Of a stretch of DNA of 11,471 bases, positions 1 to 8,968 are shown piece after piece. Source of the DNA: Corinectria fuckeliana (taxonomy: Eukaryota > Ascomycota > Sordariomycetes > Hypocreales > Nectriaceae); the NCBI GenBank assembly GCA_019137255.1, contig WPDH01000142.1, positions 1 through 11,471 of the forward strand, in the 5' to 3' direction. The notes under the pieces are model-generated. The model had not been told where the DNA came from. It worked only from the letters and a program-made list of their open reading frames with translations, and did not search any database. A program made the translations under genes and the position numbers. Numbering within the stretch: the first letter of the stretch is position 1; every line of letters begins with the position of its first letter.

Positions 1-660
1 AGTTAACTTCTTAACCTTTTAAAATCTTATAGATAAAATAAAAAGACTACTTAAATACTATATAAGAATTTTTATAATTAGAATTTATAAACTTTATAAG
101 AAGACTATATATAAATCTAAAATAGTAAGTAAATAAAATATAAGAAAACCTTACTTACTTTTAATAAGGTGTAAAACAGTTACTAATAGACTACTTTAAT
201 ATATAAAGATTAATTTATAACTCTTTTAGTACTAAGAAGCCTAAGAAAGATAAGATCTTAGTATACTAATACTATTATAAACTATAAACTAAGATTAAAA
301 AAAAGCTCTAAAAACTATAAATAGATATCCTAAAGGTAAGAAAGCTAGCTTAAAAAGCTTAATAGTAATAGTAATATCTTAAAGGTAATAACCACTTAAG
401 AAGTAATAGCTAAAAGAGAAGTAGCTTTACTAACACTTAGAAGGGTTTATAAAAAACCTAAATAATAAACTATTAGACTTACCCTCTAAGTAAGTTAAGA
501 ACTTAAAATACTAATAAGTTAACTAATAGAGAACTCTAACTAGCTAGTAATAACAGATAATAAGTAGTAAATAACTACTTATTAAGTTAGTTTCTTAGAG
601 GGATTACTTATTATAATTATAATAAAAAAGAATATTATACTTCTAGTTATAAGACACCCT
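1..660 (+). pseudogene. Gag-like region, degenerate, ending in a zinc knuckle
   Basis: This stretch precedes pol and ends in a CCHC-type knuckle, so it is most likely the C-terminal part of Gag, the structural protein that packages element RNA. Apart from the knuckle I recognise no Gag motif. Frame 1 in roughly the first 350 bases gives a Lys/Asn/Gln-like composition with many TAA/TAG, whereas the knuckle is in frame 0, so either an indel lies between them or the frame 1 reading is not meaningful. The start is outside the window. The assignment rests on position and on the knuckle, not on similarity across the whole stretch. Confidence 0.5.
609..650 (+). other. Gag CCHC zinc knuckle with all four ligands replaced by Tyr
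   Basis: Frame 0 reads YYNYNKKEYYTSSY. Tyr codons at 609, 618, 633 and 648 fall at exactly the spacing of a retroviral-type CX2CX4HX4C knuckle, with the usual aromatic/Asn pair between the first two ligands. TGC/TGT-to-TAC/TAT and CAC/CAT-to-TAC/TAT are the changes RIP would make, so all four zinc ligands (Cys, Cys, His, Cys) are inferred to have become Tyr. The knuckle would have bound RNA in the parent element. It can no longer bind zinc. Confidence 0.8.
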
Positions 661-1261
661 AAAGGACTATAAGATAGTTAAATAAAAAAAAGGCTACTTA
701 AGATATAGCTATTATACAGGCTATTATAGCCCTTCCTAAAGATATTAACTTGTTAAAAAACAAGTAGATATAAGAATAATTACTATACCTCTTATATTAA
801 AACCTAGGCTAGTACTAATTAGAGTAATTATATAAGATAAGATGCTTATTATATAAGCACTTACTAAAAAAGAAGTTAAGATAAATATAAACACTTATAT
901 ATAAGTTAATCTTATTAGCTAATAACTAGTATAAAAGTTAGGTTTTAAGTCTAATCTAGATTAAAAGGTACTAAACCTAGCTAGTTTTAATAAGATAATA
1001 ACTCTTCTCTTACTAGCCTACTAGCTAACCTTCTTCCTACTAAATCACTAAGAGTTTTCTAAGAAAGTAAGAAAGCTATTTATAAAAATATAATACCTAA
1101 AAGAGGCTAATAACTTACTTTTATCTACTTAAGTAATAAGAAAAAAAGGTATTATAATTAACACCTAAATATATATATAGACTTATAAACCTATTTTAGT
1201 CTAAGATCTTATATCCTTTATAAAAGGCTTAGTAAAAGATAATAAAAAGGTATTTATTAAA
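661..1261 (+). pseudogene. Gag-pol junction and expected protease interval, not recognised
   Basis: By element layout, the aspartic protease should lie between the zinc knuckle (frame 0) and the RT-leading frame (frame 2 from about 1262). I could not find a convincing DSG/DTG active-site triad in any + frame. RIP would change both the Asp and Gly codons, which may hide it. A frame change relative to both neighbours must occur somewhere here, either as a programmed Gag-Pol shift in the parent element or as a later indel. The one CpG of the Gypsy half lies just downstream, at about 1315. Confidence 0.3.
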
Positions 1262-2272
1262 TATATTAATAGTATACTATTACTAGATAAATAGCTAATA
1301 CTTATTCTAAGAGACGATTTAAAGGAATAAAAAGATAATATCTTACTAGCTAAACTAAAGTTAAAAAGAGAAACCTTTAGTAAGAAAGTATTAAAGACTT
1401 TACTACTACTAGAAGAGGTAAAACACTTAATTAACTTATAACTAAAAAGAAAACCTTTACTAAGATAAATATATCTTACTAATAAGAAGTAAGCTTAAGT
1501 TATTTATAAATATATTACTAAGAATATAATAAATAGTTAAATTAAATATTTTATAAGTAAAGCTAGTATACTTATTCTTTTTATACTAAAGAAAGATAGA
1601 GAAATCTAGATTTATATAAACTATAAAAGTCTTAATACTATTATAGTAAAAAACTATTATTTATTACTATTAATTAGTAATCTGTTAAATTAATTATTTA
1701 GAGTAAGATAGATCTTAAAGATTAATATTTATAGTATATATTACTATATTTAAATTAAGCTAGATAACTAGTAGAAAACTATCTTTTATATAAGATATAG
1801 TTACTTTAAATATATTATTATACTATTTAGATTAACTAATACTCTAGCTATATTCTAAGTATATATTTACTAAGCACTTACTAGGTTACTAAATACTTAC
1901 TATATTATATACTTAGATAATATTATTATATACTTAAAAACTAGAGAATAATATACTAAGAATATTAAAAAGGTACTTTATAAACTATAAAGCTTCTAAC
2001 TATATACTAAGCTATTAAAATATATATTTTACTAACAGAAAGTTAAGTTCTTAAGGTATATTATTACCTAAAAGAAGTTAAAAATAAACCTTTTTAAAGT
2101 TTATATAATCACTAAGTAGCTAACACTAAAAGATATTAAAAATATTTAAGTTTTTTAAGAATTTTATAACTTCTATTAGAAGTTTATTATAAAATACTTT
2201 AGGATTACCACCCTCTTAATAGCCTAGCTAAAATAAGATAAAAAGGCTAAAAGTTTTTAATAAGAAGAGAAG
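1262..2272 (+). pseudogene. Ty3/Gypsy reverse transcriptase relic
   Basis: This is the RNA-dependent DNA polymerase domain that copied element RNA into cDNA. Frame 2 shows the family order: a Pro/Ile lead-in; ILFILKKDREI (1568-1600), matching the usual ILFVKKKDG-type strand; YKSLNTIIVKNYYPL (about 1622-1666); motif A around 1718-1741, where the catalytic Asp codon is AAT (1724-1726); a FRLTNTLAIF-type motif near 1829-1856; and the YLDD box at 1910-1921, reading YLDN. It ends with a thumb-like FYNFY segment near 2162. Both altered Asp residues become Asn, as expected from TpG-to-TpA. TAA/TAG replace expected Gln or Trp throughout. The frame runs into an eight-A run (2273-2280), after which similarity continues in another frame. 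Confidence 0.9.
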
Positions 2273-2280
2273 AAAAAAAA
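2273..2280 (+). other. A8 homopolymer at a frame change between RT and RNase H
   Basis: A run of eight A separates the RT reading (frame 2) from the RNase H, integrase and chromodomain reading (frame 0). Domain similarity resumes directly after the run, so a one- or two-base length change here, biological or a sequencing/assembly error, is the simplest explanation. It is one of very few indel-type lesions in the element. Confidence 0.55.
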
Positions 2281-2850
2281 TAGTATTTTAAACTCTTAAG
2301 TATATATTCTACTTAATAACTATTTTATAATATTAGAATCTTACTAAGTATATATAAGTAAAAATAAATATATTTTTATAAGTAATCTTAAGAATCTTAA
2401 TATAACTATTTAATAATTAATAGAGACTTATTACTTATACATTATATAAGCTTATAAATATAAAGTAATAGTAGGGTATAAGATAATAAGAGCTACTAGC
2501 TATTATTAAAAGCCTTAAGTATTAGAGTTACTACCTACTTAGACTTTTAGATAGGTTTCTTTTACTAATAGACTATATAGCACTTAAGAGAGTAATTACT
2601 ATACTAGTATAAGACCTCTAAGAAAGGCTTACTTATTAGGTGTATAAGTTAGTACCTTTTAACTTTAATATTAAATACTATCTTAAGATTTAAAACCCTA
2701 TAGATAAACTATTAAGATATCTTAACTATATAAAGAGTAAGATTAGCTATAATAATATACTACCTACTCTTATAATAAAGCTATAGATTATTAAAAATCT
2801 ACTACTAGATATATAATAAATAATTACTAATATTAGAGGTAAGATAAAAA
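2280..2850 (+). pseudogene. Ty3/Gypsy RNase H relic
   Basis: RNase H removes the RNA strand of the RNA-DNA hybrid during reverse transcription. In frame 0 I see the family landmarks in order. The first catalytic strand at about 2358-2375 has its Asp codon as AAT (2367-2369). The ELLAIIKSLKY helix starts at 2490 with its Glu kept (2490-2492). LLIDYIALK follows around 2562-2588 and keeps its Asp (2571-2573), but has Tyr where the usual His of TDH stands. The end carries FNFNIKYY and an NPIDKLL segment (about 2655-2715), corresponding to the F-x-I-x-Y and N-x-x-D-x-L-S-R region before the integrase linker. One catalytic acid at least is lost, and stops interrupt the frame. Confidence 0.85.
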
Positions 2851-3360
2851 CTATAAGAGTATATATATTAGTAATATAAGTAAGTCTTAAAAACCTTATA
2901 AGATAATAAGTCTAAAAAGAGTACTTCTTATTTTAAACTCTCTTAAAAAACTAGAAAAGTTAAATATAAAAAGTATTTATCTTTATAGTTACTTAAGCTT
3001 AAAGATAGACTAATATAACCTAAGAGTAGTTAAAAAATACTTAGTAAAAAATAGCCTATTAAGAAAGCTAAGAGGACTCTACTAGAGCTAGAATTATTAA
3101 TCTAGAGTAATATATCTTATATTAAATTATAAGAGAGCTTATAAAAGGTAAAATAGTATTCTTATTATAACTCTTACTATATTTAAAAGAACTAGTTAAA
3201 GAATTATAAGCTAATAATTAGTTCTATTAATAATAGTTAGTAAGAGTATAATAAATAGCTAGTAAGCTAAGTTACTACTTTTATAATTAGAATAAAACCT
3301 TATTTTTTAAGAGTAGACTAGTAATTTTTATATAAGAAGTATTAAGACTTAAAATCTTAT
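2851..3360 (+). pseudogene. Pol linker between RNase H and integrase
   Basis: Same frame (0) as the flanking RNase H and integrase. In this family the segment is a poorly conserved tether. Here it reads as Lys/Leu/Ile-rich with frequent TAA/TAG, and I recognise no domain. Its uninterrupted frame shows that no indel has accumulated between the two domains. Confidence 0.55.
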
Positions 3361-4350
3361 ATTAGTACTATAATAATCTTAGAGTAAAATATATAAAAAC
3401 TATAAAAATACTAAAACTTATTAGTAAAAAGTTCTATTAGAATAAAATTAGAGAAAATATAGCTAAGTATATAACTAGCTACTAACTATACTAAGAGGTA
3501 AAAACCCTAAGATATAAGCCTTATAGATATTTATAATCACTTTTAATATTATTATACCTATTTTAAGAAATTAGTATAAACTTTATTATAGGTTTACTAA
3601 ATAGTATATAAGTAAATAGTAAGAAATATAATATAATTCTAGTAATTATATACTATATAATAAAATATATAATATTTATTTCTTATAAGAAGACTATAAT
3701 AATAGCTTAATTAGTATAAGTACTTTATAAGCAGGTAGAATATAAGTTTAAAAGTCTTAAAAGAATTATAAGTAATAAAAATAAGCTTCTTATAAGCTAA
3801 TTTTAAAAGAACCTTATAATTAAGAGAGTAACCTATTAGTAACTATCTATTATATACTACTTATAGACTAATAGCTAGATAAAAAGAATAAACTAAGCTA
3901 TTAAGAAATATTTATAAATCTATATAGAAAAGTCTCTTAAAAGATAAGTAGTATAATTACTAAAAGTAGAATTTATATATAATAATAGCTAATATAGTAA
4001 TATTAGTATATCCCTAATATAAGCCTTATATAAGTACTACCTAAAAGTAGTAAAGTATATATTATAACACTTAAAAACCACTATATAAGAAGTAACTAAG
4101 TATATTAAAACCTTTTACTAAGTATATAATAAGGCTTATAAGTACTAAAAATAAGTAATAAAAGCTTAAGCTAAGAACTATAATAAAAGATATCTTAAAT
4201 AGAAATATTAGGTAAGATAAGTAGTAAGACTATCTATATATAACTTCTAATTTAAATATAAGAAATTAGTACTTAAGTTTATTTAAGTTATAATAGCTAA
4301 AAGAGTTAGAAAATAAGCTTATTAAGTTTACCTGCTAAAATAATATTATA
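3361..4350 (+). pseudogene. Ty3/Gypsy integrase relic, HHCC and DDE residues mutated
   Basis: Integrase inserted the cDNA into the host chromosome. In frame 0 the N-terminal HHCC finger is recognisable by spacing. Tyr codons stand at 3369 and 3390 for the two His, and at 3480 and 3489 for the CX2C pair. Between them is KFY with a TAG where the conserved Trp belongs. The catalytic core follows. The first Asp is Asn (3579-3581, in SINFIIGL), the second Asp is Asn (3774-3776, in the SDRG-type motif, read SNKN), and the Glu is Lys (3882-3884, before RIN). EFIYNNS appears near 3969-3989, matching the family's EFAYNNS. All three DDE residues and most or all of the zinc ligands are therefore changed, so the enzyme is certainly inactive. 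Confidence 0.9.
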
Positions 4351-4439
4351 AGATATATAATATATTTTTAGTCTTACTTATTAAACTATAAAAAGATATA
4401 TATAAAATACTTAATAAATACTTAATAACTCTTTTAGAA

Positions 4440-4612
4440 CTTAAAAAAAAAGAAAATAAGTAGAAAATTAAAGAAATTATTATAAATAAGAAAATAAGAG
4501 AAGAAACTTTTTACTTAGTAAAATAGATAAGATAGCTAGTAGAATATAATACTTAAGAACTTATAATTTACTTAGAAAATATAATAAAAGTAGTATAGTA
4601 ATATTACTAATA
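4440..4612 (+). pseudogene. Integrase C-terminal chromodomain relic
   Basis: In the same frame as integrase, the sequence reads TFYLVK followed by TAG (Trp expected) at 4506-4526, then VEYNT, TAG-type stop, EL and YLENIIKVV to about 4602. This is the chromodomain core: YLVKW, then G-Y/E-x-NTWEP, then L-x-N. In chromoviruses this module sits at the end of integrase and is thought to guide integration to methylated-histone heterochromatin. The aromatic cage is broken, since at least two Trp codons are now stops. The Lys/Glu-rich lead-in (4440-4500) also fits the family. It identifies the element as a chromovirus. Confidence 0.85.
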
Positions 4613-4817
4613 ATAAAAGTATATATATAAGAAATAAGATAATAAGAATCTCTAATAATAGGTAAAAACCTAATAATAACTAGGTGATAAATACTTACTC
4701 TCTTCTAACTTAAATATAAACTTAAATAACTAAACTATTAAAACTCTAAATAAAAGCTACTTAAAACTATAAAAGAAACTAAACTATAAACTAAACTAAT
4801 AATAAAAATTTAAGCCT
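4613..4817 (+). other. 3' untranslated part of the chromovirus, no gene seen
   Basis: After the chromodomain the frame dissolves into stops and an A-rich, lysine-like tract with no further domain. In chromoviruses a short 3' segment lies between pol and the LTR, which fits. I see no tRNA, promoter or other element here. Confidence 0.4.
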
Positions 4818-4826
4818 AAGAAGAGG
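4818..4826 (+). other. Candidate polypurine tract before the 3' LTR
   Basis: AAGAAGAGG is an all-purine run followed directly by TATAAT. A polypurine tract primes plus-strand synthesis and abuts the 3' LTR, which normally begins TG. After RIP that would read TA, as here. The support is position and composition only, because the matching 5' LTR is not in the window. A similar purine run (AGAAGAGG) occurs at about 5041, so this is tentative. Confidence 0.25.
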
Positions 4827-5861
4827 TATAATAAACTTAACTACTATAATAAGACTAGGCTTTTTTCTCTATCTTATTATTTTTCTTATCTTACTTTTAG
4901 TAAGCTTACTCTTAGAGTTATTTCTCCTTTAAGTGTTACTACTTAGTTATAATATACTTTACCTTAAAATAAGTAAGAGCTTCTCTTTTAGGATCTTAAG
5001 TAAGCAGCTAGTAACTATAAGAGGTATAAAAAGAGATATAAGAAGAGGCTAAAAAATAGACTAAACTATAATAAGAAGAATTACTAAATATACTATTACT
5101 ATATACTAAGCTCTTATTATTATAAGAATAGTTAAAAGCTAGTTAGTTATTATAGTAAAAAGGTGTTATACTTATAAAAAAAAACAGATAGCTTAAGAGT
5201 CTTATTATTATAATACTAAATAATAGAGGCCTAAATAGCCTTAGAAAAATTATTAGGAAAAGTATAAGTAAAACTCTTATTAGATATCTTAATAGTAGAT
5301 ATATACTTAGTAACTATTAGGGTATAAAAGGCTAATAATAAAAGTTAAAAGATAAAATTATTATAGTAATATAAGAGTATTATAAATACTAATTAAGCTT
5401 ATAAAACTAACTAGTTCTTATAATTAATAAAACTAAATTTAATCTTAGTATATAAAGCTTAAATTTAGGTAAAAATAACTACTTTCTAGTATATAAATAA
5501 ATATATATTACTACTCTAAATATAAATACCTATAAGGTTTTTAGTAAACTTAATAAGATTTTACTATATAGTAGTAATAATATAAATAGTATAAATAATA
5601 TACTAGTAGCTAATAGTAAAAATACTCTTCTTCTTATTATTTTAGTTATAATAAGAAAGATAATAAAAAAAGTTCTAGTATTATTATACTATAAAAACTA
5701 GAAAGTCACTAGAATTAATAATATTTTTCTTACTTACCTAGTTTCTGCTTACTATAGCCTTAATCTGCCTCTAAAATATATTTTAATACTAAAATCTAAA
5801 TTCTTATATATATATTACCCTAGGGATAATAGTATATTAGGACTATAATAATAGTGCTAAT
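4827..5861. other. Unassigned stretch between the two retroelements (possible 3' LTR plus LINE 5' leader)
   Basis: About 1 kb without a recognisable domain. The first part is T-rich (4860-4930), and the middle is a dense TAA/TAG desert. Frame 0 between about 5230 and 5500 reads with somewhat protein-like composition, but I match it to nothing. TpG is as scarce as in the Gypsy half up to about 5740 and then becomes more frequent, so most of this stretch probably belongs to the Gypsy element's LTR or to another equally RIPed repeat, with the LINE leader starting near 5.7 kb. No terminal repeats could be paired within the window. Confidence 0.4.
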
Positions 5862-7320
5862 ATGCTTCTAATAGCTATTAATTTAGGGGTGTATAAACTT
5901 AACTAAAGTTAATATAACCCTCTTATAGGAATTAGCTAGTATATACTAAGCGAAAATAACAAACCTGCTATAAAACTAAGTATAATACTAGTAGATAACC
6001 TAGAAAATAAAGCATATAGTGCTATTACTAGAATTATTCTTACTATATCTCTTAAATAAGTTTAGTATATTATCTAAACTTATATATTTACATATAAGGT
6101 ACAGGCTTATATCTTATATAAGAAGAATATAATATATAACTATAAAACAGCTCTTAAGAATTAAATTACTATAAATATTATTATAACTCTCACCTTTATT
6201 ATTAATACAGCTCTTACTATACCCTTAGATTATAAGAGAGGCTAACCCTCTTATATATTAATTATAGTATAAAACTTAACACCTCTAAACTAGGAAAACA
6301 TAAAGTAAATAACCTAAAGCTATGTTAAATATAAAGTTATAATCTAAATAAGAAATATACCCTCTAATATTAATAGCTAAACTCTAAAAGATACTATTAA
6401 GATAGTAAACTAAGCTTATAGTAACTTTAGTATTATTATAGTAAGAAAGCTGCTAAGTAGTAATACTATTCTTATATTTTATATAGTAGATAAGATATAA
6501 GCTATTTACACTAAAGATTAGGTTATTAAAGCCTTTAGTAATAGTATAGCTTTCTCCCCTCTAATATTTATAGTAATAGCAAAAAGAATCTAACTTATAT
6601 CTGTCCTAAATAATACTAATAAGCTTATTAAAGAAATTAATAGGTCTAATTAACTAAAGATCCTTTAAGTTAAAAAGTAAAAGACTAGCTAACTTAGCCT
6701 TAAAGTAAAGATAAATCTTATTTTATATATTAGCTCTATTAAAAAGGCTAACTACCTATATAATAACAGCCTACTACTTAATATATAACTATATAACTAT
6801 AAGCCTTTTAATAAGAGGCTCTAACCTACCTAATACTATAACTACTTTAAGTTTAAATACTTAGCCTAGAACTATAAATTAGCCCTAACCTGCAGATATT
6901 ATAAAGGTGCTATATATACTAATAGAGAAGGATACCTAACTAAATATAAAGAAATCTCTCTAAACTATATCCTCTATAAGAGTAAACACTTAGCTTAGAG
7001 CTATAACTACTTTATTATAGCCTTATACTAGGCCTAAGCTAAGAAAGAATACTTAGATAGACCTCTCTGCTTTTAAGAATATATAGTAACTAAACCTCTA
7101 ACTTAGAGGCTCTTACTTTTACTACTCTTACTATTAGCCTAGCTTATTTAGTTCTTATTAAGAAAACCTAAAAGGCCCTCTAGCTTAATAAACAGATTAT
7201 ATATAGTATCTACTAGCCTAGCCCTAATATAAGCCTAAGCTGCTTATATACTATCCTCTCTTTTAATAATTATCTTAGTCTTATTACTATTACTATTCCC
7301 CTCTTAGACTACTAATTAAT
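5862..7320 (+). pseudogene. LINE ORF1 (Gag-like nucleic-acid-binding protein) relic
   Basis: ORF1 proteins coat element RNA and accompany it to the target. Frame 0 contains a surviving ATG at 5862, one of very few in the window, which is a possible start, although protein-like reading may extend upstream. The N-terminal part is Ser/Asn/Thr-like. A central region around 6320-6660 (for example IRNIPSNIN, then VIKAFSNS) resembles the conserved region ahead of the knuckles in this class. Three zinc knuckles follow at 6834-7010. The tail (about 7090-7310) has runs of CTA/CTT/TTA Leu codons that are best explained as a former Pro-rich tract, because CCA becomes CTA under CpA-to-TpA. Many Gln/Trp codons are stops. 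Confidence 0.75.
6834..7010 (+). other. Three ORF1 zinc knuckles, ligands largely changed to Tyr
   Basis: In frame 0, knuckle 1 (6834-6875) has Tyr at 6834, 6843, 6858 and 6873, exactly CX2CX4HX4C. Knuckle 2 (6891-6935) keeps its first Cys (TGC, 6891), then has Tyr at 6900, 6915 and 6933, a CX2CX4HX5C-like spacing that is a little longer than usual. Knuckle 3 (6966-7010) has Tyr at 6966 and 6975, a surviving His (CAC, 6987) and Tyr at 7008, the CX2CX3HX6C form with Ala and a TAG (Trp expected) after the His. Triple knuckles of graded spacing are characteristic of ORF1 in I-, R1- and Tad-type LINEs. Confidence 0.82.
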
Positions 7321-7321
7321 A

Positions 7322-8660
7322 CTAGTACTATATTAGAATACTAATTGTTAAGCTACTCTAACCTATATTATATTATAAGCCTATAGTAAATATAATATAA
7401 TTATACTTTTTAAGCTAAATAAGAACCTTAAGATAAGAGCCCTAGCCTGCCTAAGATATTATAACTATTATATAGTCTACTATAGTAAGCATATAATAGT
7501 TTATATAAACAAATAGTATAAGCCTAAGTTGTGAATATTATAAGCAGAAAAAGACTAGGTTAGTATTACCTTTATAAAAACCTAATACTAAATTATTACC
7601 TTATATAATCTCTTAAATAGTAAAAGCAACTTACTTATATTATAAGCTCTTACTAGTACTACTCTAAATAATTATATACTTCTTATAAGTGATTTTAACT
7701 TTTACTATCTGCTTTAAGACTACTATAGCTGCTTAGACTAAGATAGTAATAGTCTTATAGAGGAGGTGTTATAACTTTATATTAGCCTTCTCACCTCTTA
7801 TAAAATAGTCACTAGGTTAGCTTAAGGCTACTAAAATAACACCCTAAATCTTACTTAGGCTACTAAAACTATTAATACCTCTTATATAGAAACTAACTAT
7901 AACCTAAAAGGGTTTAACTATATCCTCTAGTGTGTTTATATTATAAATACCTATAAAAAGATAGCCTTTAAGCTAGACTCTAGATTTAACTAGAAGAAAA
8001 CCCACTAGTAAAAAGCAGCTAATAAAGTAGTAGTCTATCTCTATTATATATCTAGTAGTATAATAACCACCTTAGAGGCTCTAAATATAAAAGTTAAATA
8101 GCTTCTTAAGTAACTTACTATAATCACAGAATATATAACTCTAAAGCAGAAAAAACCTAAACCTTATTATAACTCTTAGTAAAATAGTAAAATAGCTAAA
8201 GTAACTTCTAAACTTAAGTAAGTATACTATATAGCCTAATAAACTAGCTACTTAGCAGACTAGTATATACACTCTAAGGTGTGTATAATATAAGATTAGT
8301 ATATATAAAATATATAATATGCCCTCTAGAGGAAACTTCTAATTAAGCTTTTATAGTATAATATAATATAATTCTAGAATATAAAAAGATAAGCTAGACT
8401 ATATAGTAGAACTATTATAACTCCTCTACAGCTTTTACCTCTTATCTGCTAAGACTAACCTAAGCTAGTAATACTTTATATAGATAAAGCTAAGATCTTA
8501 GTAAGAAAATTCTTTCTTAAACTTTAGGCAGATAACTCTAACCTCTCTTCTCTTTTACCCTCTAAGATACCTAAACCTAAGTTAGGCTATATACACTTAA
8601 TAATAGACCCTAAAGAGGTCTAAAAAGCTTTATACTAAATTAAGTTATAAAAGGCCTTAA
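7322..8660 (+). pseudogene. LINE ORF2, APE-type endonuclease domain and following linker, relic
   Basis: The endonuclease nicked target DNA to prime reverse transcription. Frame 2 shows ITLYNLL near 7580-7600 (the ITVYNP-type strand) and ISDFNFYYLL at 7685-7714, where GDFN has lost its Gly (AGT). NTLNLT is near 7838-7855, matching the STLDLTF-type strand. GFNYIL at 7910-7927 stands for the C-terminal GSDH motif with Asp now Asn and His now Tyr. LDSRFN follows with a TAG in place of Trp. The catalytic Asp-His pair is therefore lost. From about 8000 on, a Lys/Leu-rich linker with no clear motif leads to the RT. The N-terminal endonuclease strands (7322-7560) are only loosely recognisable. The ORF2 start is not defined. 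Confidence 0.8.
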
Positions 8661-8768
8661 AGGAGGATAGAATCTCTATAGGATTTCTTAAAGTATATAG
8701 TAACTTACTTATTCTTATAATTACTAAAATAGTAAATATAAGCTTTATTATTAGTTACTTTCTAATAT

Positions 8769-8770
8769 NN
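8769..8770. other. NN: apparent gap with missing RT sequence
   Basis: Two undetermined bases. To the left the RT lead-in is read in frame 2 and ends at a YFL segment (8756). To the right, frame 1 starts inside the block that normally lies just before LLP-x-x-QFG. About 35 residues that relatives carry here (the KPGK to LGK-x-LE stretch) are absent. The ends do not overlap. This looks like a contig join of unknown length that is shown as two bases. Confidence 0.65.
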
Positions 8771-8968
8771 TTATTAAAATAGTTATTAGTAAGTATATTA
8801 TAACTATAGCAGAAGAGAAAGAGTTACTACCCTTAGGGCAAATAGGTAATAAGCCTAAAAAGTTAATAGAGCTAGCTCTAGCTGTAGTTGTTAAAGTAGT
8901 ATATATAGTATAAGCTTAATATAGTTTTACTTTTCTTCTCTAGCTTAACTTTATAAGAGTTTTTAATA

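Larger units (their letters stand above)
1..4826 (+). mobile_element. Ty3/Gypsy chromovirus retrotransposon, RIP-inactivated, 5' end outside window
   Basis: The domain order on the + strand is Gag zinc knuckle, RT, RNase H, integrase, chromodomain. This is the order of Ty3/Gypsy elements, because integrase follows RNase H, and the C-terminal chromodomain places it among chromoviruses. Reading frames are 0 (position modulo 3) at the knuckle, 2 across RT, and 0 again from about 2280 to 4610. The element is dead: stop codons occur every few codons and the RT, RNase H and integrase active sites are altered. The left LTR and the start of Gag are not in the window. The right limit is set at a weak polypurine tract candidate and is uncertain. 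Confidence 0.88.

Noticed and set aside
5862..5864. Surviving ATG as the proven ORF1 start
   Set aside because: It is in frame 0 and possible, but protein-like reading may extend upstream, and any original ATG would tend to be destroyed by RIP (ATG to ATA). It is kept only as a working boundary.
7130..7310. Transmembrane segments in the Leu-rich ORF1 tail
   Set aside because: The Leu codons are largely CTA/CTT/TTA of the type produced from CCA/CCT by C-to-T change. The position matches a Pro-rich ORF1 tail.
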